NCBI GenBank assembly: GCA_017413305.1 | Contig: JAFPUA010000322.1 | Span: 1-16,561, forward strand | Reading direction: 5' to 3' | Origin: Candidatus Ruminimicrobiellum caprinum | GTDB lineage: Bacteria; Elusimicrobiota; Endomicrobiia; Endomicrobiales; Endomicrobiaceae | Length of the DNA: 16,561 bases | In this document: positions 14,054 through 16,561 of the stretch, one piece after another | Layout: the number at the start of each line of letters is the position of its first letter | Position numbering within the stretch: the first letter of the stretch is position 1 | Program-made: the position numbers and the translations under genes | The notes under the pieces: model-generated | Databases searched by the model: none | The model's input: the letters and a program-made list of their open reading frames with translations, nothing else | Told to the model about the DNA's origin: nothing

Positions 14054-14941
14054 ATGGCAAAACAGATTGAACCCGTAAAAATTGCAGTAATCGGTGGCAG
14101 CGGAATTACACAAATAAGTGGTATTGACAGTGTAACAGAGGTATATATCGACACTCCTTTCGGGAAACCTTCAGCACCGATAACAATCGGAACCATAGAC
14201 GGAGTCAGAGTAGCTTTCTTACCAAGACACGGAAAAAATCATACAATATTACCCTCAGAAATAAATAACAGAGCAAATATCTATGCATTAAAATCTTTAG
14301 GTGTAGAACAAATAATTTCTTTAACGGCCGTAGGTTCTCTTCAGCAAAATATTAAGCCGAAAGATTTTGTTATACCGGAACAAGTTTTTGATAAAACAAA
14401 AAATAGAATTAACACATTTTTCGGTAACGGAATAGTGGCACATATTGGTTTTGCAGATCCTTTCTGTAATGATTTAAGAGATATTATTCATAAAGGTGTA
14501 ACAGAACTCGGAATACAACATCATTTCAGTGATACAATTTATCTTTGTATAGAAGGGCCACAATTCTCAACGAGAGCAGAATCAAAAATACATCAAAAAA
14601 ACGGTTTTTCAGTTGTAGGCATGACGGTACTTCCTGAAGCAAAACTTGCAAGAGAAGCTGAAATATGCTATGCAAATATTGCTTTGGTAACCGATTATGA
14701 TGTGCAGAAAATCGGCGAAGAAGTTGCTGTAGAAAAAGTTTTAGAGGTAATGGAATACAATTCCACGACATGTGCAAAGTTAATAAAACTTTTAATACCG
14801 AAAGTTGCAGAAAGACAAACAAAATGCAATTGTCAGCATGCACTTAAAAATGCAGTACAGACATCAAAAGATGCAGTAACAATTGCACCTGCATATAAAG
14901 ACTTGAGTTTATTGTTGGATAAATATTTTAAGAAAAATTAA
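14054..14941 (+). CDS. mtnP: S-methyl-5'-thioadenosine phosphorylase (MTAP family)
   Basis: The enzyme splits 5'-methylthioadenosine with phosphate into adenine and methylthioribose-1-phosphate, recycling the by-product of polyamine synthesis. The 295 residues span the whole family fold. Motifs are the phosphate loop IGGSG at 13-17, TPFGKPSAP at 34-42, LPRHGKNH at 56-63, NNRANIYALKSLGV at 71-84, AVGSL at 92-96, CIEGPQFSTRAES at 165-177, GMT at 189-191 and VTDYD at 212-216. The two aspartates of TDYD match those that favour 6-aminopurines in human MTAP, so methylthioadenosine is more likely than methylthioinosine or plain purine nucleosides; close paralogues make that partly inference. It is first in an operon with cdd, 1 nt downstream. 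Confidence 0.93.
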   Translation: MAKQIEPVKIAVIGGSGITQISGIDSVTEVYIDTPFGKPSAPITIGTIDGVRVAFLPRHGKNHTILPSEINNRANIYALKSLGVEQIISLTAVGSLQQNIKPKDFVIPEQVFDKTKNRINTFFGNGIVAHIGFADPFCNDLRDIIHKGVTELGIQHHFSDTIYLCIEGPQFSTRAESKIHQKNGFSVVGMTVLPEAKLAREAEICYANIALVTDYDVQKIGEEVAVEKVLEVMEYNSTTCAKLIKLLIPKVAERQTKCNCQHALKNAVQTSKDAVTIAPAYKDLSLLLDKYFKKN

Positions 14942-14942
14942 G

Positions 14943-15335
14943 ATGAATAAAAAAGAAATATACAAACAGCTTTTAGAATTTGCAAAAGAAACGGCAAAAA
15001 ATTCTTACAGTCCTTACAGTAAATTTAAGGTAGGTGCTGCTGTTCTTTGTGAAGATAATAAAGTTTTCTGTGGGACGAATGTGGAAAATGCATCTTACGG
15101 TTTAACTATGTGTGCAGAGCGTGCTGCTGTATTTACCGCAATAAGTAACGGTTGTAAAAAAATAAAAGCAGTTGCTATTTACAACAAAAACGGCAACTTT
15201 TCCCCGTGTGGTGCATGCAGACAAGTTATTGCCGAATTTGCAAAAGATGCAGATATAATTTATAATACAAAAAACAACAAAATAAAAATAATAAAAATAA
15301 CAAAACTTTTACCTGACGCATTCAATTTGGATTAA
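14943..15335 (+). CDS. cdd: Cytidine deaminase
   Basis: Cdd converts cytidine and deoxycytidine to uridine and deoxyuridine in pyrimidine salvage. The 130-residue protein matches the small homotetrameric class. It has YSPYSKFKVGAAV at 22-34, GTNVENASYGLTMCAERAA at 44-62 with zinc ligand C57 and proton shuttle E59, and PCGACRQ at 88-94 with zinc ligands C89 and C92. The C-terminal region is lysine-rich, ending LLPDAFNLD, close to the family's usual LLPDAF end. The start is 1 nt after the mtnP stop with only weak ribosome-site similarity, so translation is probably coupled. It pairs with mtnP in nucleoside salvage. Confidence 0.97.
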   Translation: MNKKEIYKQLLEFAKETAKNSYSPYSKFKVGAAVLCEDNKVFCGTNVENASYGLTMCAERAAVFTAISNGCKKIKAVAIYNKNGNFSPCGACRQVIAEFAKDADIIYNTKNNKIKIIKITKLLPDAFNLD

Positions 15336-15340
15336 CAGAA

Positions 15341-16561
15341 ATGAAAATAAAAAGTTTAATATTTTGTATTTTTTTATTATTTATTTTCTTTATACCGTCA
15401 AACTGGATAATGACGATGGTTTCCGGCCTTTTGGGCGGGGCAGCATTGTTGTTGTTCGGAATGTTTAAAGTAAACGATGCTTTCCAAAAAATTGCAGGTC
15501 AAAACATAAGATTAATTCTTTCCAAATTTACAAACACCAGAATAAAAGGTTTTTTTACCGGATTAATAGCTACAGGTATTAATCAATCCAGTACGGCGAC
15601 ATTACTGCTGCAAATAACACTGACAAGTGCAGGCGTAATGACTTTTTTTCAAGCTATGGCCGTTACAGTCGGTGCTTCTGTAGGATCTACGGTTACAGGA
15701 CAGTTAGTAGCATTTAAATTGGTAGATTATGCCTTAATTATAATGGCTGTAGGATACTTTACATCCTTCTTTGCAAAAAATAGAAAATTAATAGATATCG
15801 GCGAAGCTGTTTTTGGGTTCGGACTTTTATTTTTCGGTATGAAACTTATGTCGGATGCCATATTGCCGATAACACATAATAACGCTATCTTAGAAGCAAT
15901 TGCAACTTTAAACTCTCCTCTCATTTTATTGGTTATAGGAATGCTGTGTACTGCACTTACTCACAGCAGCGGAGCTATAGTAGGTATAACAATAGTTCTT
16001 GCATCATCTGGAATACTTTCGTTGTTGCAAAGTATTTGTATATGTTTAGGCGCTCAAATCGGAACTTGTTCTACAGGACTTATAGCCTCTATCACACAAC
16101 CTCGAAGCGGAAGAAGGGTTATGCTGTGGCATTTATGCTATCAAATTTTAGGTGTCCTTTTAGTATTTCCTTTTATATCATTTATTAAATACAATGGTGT
16201 AACATCTTGGGAATATTTTGTAAAATTCTTTACAGAAAAATTTATTTTTTCAACGGATATTGCAAGACAAATAGCAATGTCTCACACTTTGGTAACTCTT
16301 TTTACGGCATTTATAATTTTACCGCTAATTCCCCTTCTTCATAAATTCTTTATGTTTATTTATCCAAGTTCTGCAACGGAAAAAACTTTCGGAACAATAT
16401 TTCTCGATCACAATGTTGTAAACAAGCCTGAAGAAGCATTAATCCTTTCCAAAAGGGAAACAGAAAGAATGGCAGAAATTGTTTCAGATGTAATGAAAGA
16501 TTCCATTAACACATTAAAAACGAGACATCAAATAGTTATAGATAAAACTAAATACAAATGT
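15341..16561 (+). CDS. Na+/phosphate cotransporter (PNaS family), N-terminal 407 residues, cut by right edge
   Basis: The frame is open for 407 codons to the last base. It is a multi-pass membrane protein of the NptA/PNaS family with the usual internal duplication. The first half has NQSSTATLLL at 81-90 and GASVGSTVTG at 111-120. The second half has the matching THSSGAIVGI at 207-216 and GAQIGTCSTG at 237-246. About nine hydrophobic segments can be seen (5-20, 23-43, 70-90, 95-140, 155-175, 193-230, 235-250, 262-282, 315-340). From about 368 a charged helical region (KRETERMAEIVSDVMKDS) begins, as expected for the C-terminal PhoU-like domain. The second motif is HSSGA in place of the usual QSSSA. 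It starts 5 nt after cdd, so it is probably in the same operon. Sodium and phosphate as substrates are inferred from the family. Confidence 0.92.
   Translation, partial: MKIKSLIFCIFLLFIFFIPSNWIMTMVSGLLGGAALLLFGMFKVNDAFQKIAGQNIRLILSKFTNTRIKGFFTGLIATGINQSSTATLLLQITLTSAGVMTFFQAMAVTVGASVGSTVTGQLVAFKLVDYALIIMAVGYFTSFFAKNRKLIDIGEAVFGFGLLFFGMKLMSDAILPITHNNAILEAIATLNSPLILLVIGMLCTALTHSSGAIVGITIVLASSGILSLLQSICICLGAQIGTCSTGLIASITQPRSGRRVMLWHLCYQILGVLLVFPFISFIKYNGVTSWEYFVKFFTEKFIFSTDIARQIAMSHTLVTLFTAFIILPLIPLLHKFFMFIYPSSATEKTFGTIFLDHNVVNKPEEALILSKRETERMAEIVSDVMKDSINTLKTRHQIVIDKTKYKC

Noticed and set aside
14526..14843. Minus-strand frame of 105 codons inside mtnP
   Set aside because: It is a shadow of a well-conserved enzyme gene and has no recognisable motif.

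Overview
The window is AT-rich bacterial chromosome carrying core genes, apparently from a diderm bacterium. Signs of an outer membrane are a signal-peptide TPR protein with a LolB-like tail next to ispE, and SecDF/YajC. The low GC, the spoVG-tRNA-Gln-ispE neighbourhood, a tRNA without an encoded CCA, and a giant multidomain protein of a type I associate from memory with Elusimicrobiota and Omnitrophota make an Elusimicrobiota (Endomicrobium-like) source the best guess. No taxonomic marker gene is present, so this is tentative.

Layout. Positions 1-3939 (minus) are one uninterrupted reading frame of 1313 codons that runs off the left edge. It is the N-terminal part of a giant protein: signal peptide, a Tiki/TraB/ChaN-like domain, a membrane-spanning stretch, then a UDP-sugar pyrophosphorylase-like domain. 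Its promoter region (3940-3991) has a near-consensus sigma-70 promoter only 8 nt from the ATG and an 11-bp perfect inverted repeat around the -35 box. A strong minus-strand terminator (3998-4031) separates it from the next operon.

Positions 4081-9320 (minus) hold a tight operon transcribed in the order HD phosphohydrolase 2, tgt, yajC, HD phosphohydrolase 1, secD, secF. It joins tRNA queuosine modification, the SecDF-YajC translocation accessory complex and two paralogous HD-domain proteins. Upstream lies an FkbM-type methyltransferase (9338-10318) and then tRNA-Gln(UUG) (10402-10472).

Positions 10603-13946 (minus) hold a second tight operon transcribed as TPR protein, ispE, spoVG. No clear terminator lies between spoVG and the tRNA, so read-through into the tRNA and the downstream operon is possible. 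The 130-nt spoVG-tRNA gap contains a heptamer tandem repeat and a small palindromic repeat.

Positions 13947-14053 are a divergent promoter region. To its right a plus-strand operon carries mtnP (methylthioadenosine phosphorylase), cdd (cytidine deaminase) and a Na+/phosphate cotransporter-family gene cut by the right edge: nucleoside salvage plus phosphate transport. No gene-free stretch exceeds 300 bases. I saw no CRISPR array, insertion sequence or prophage gene.
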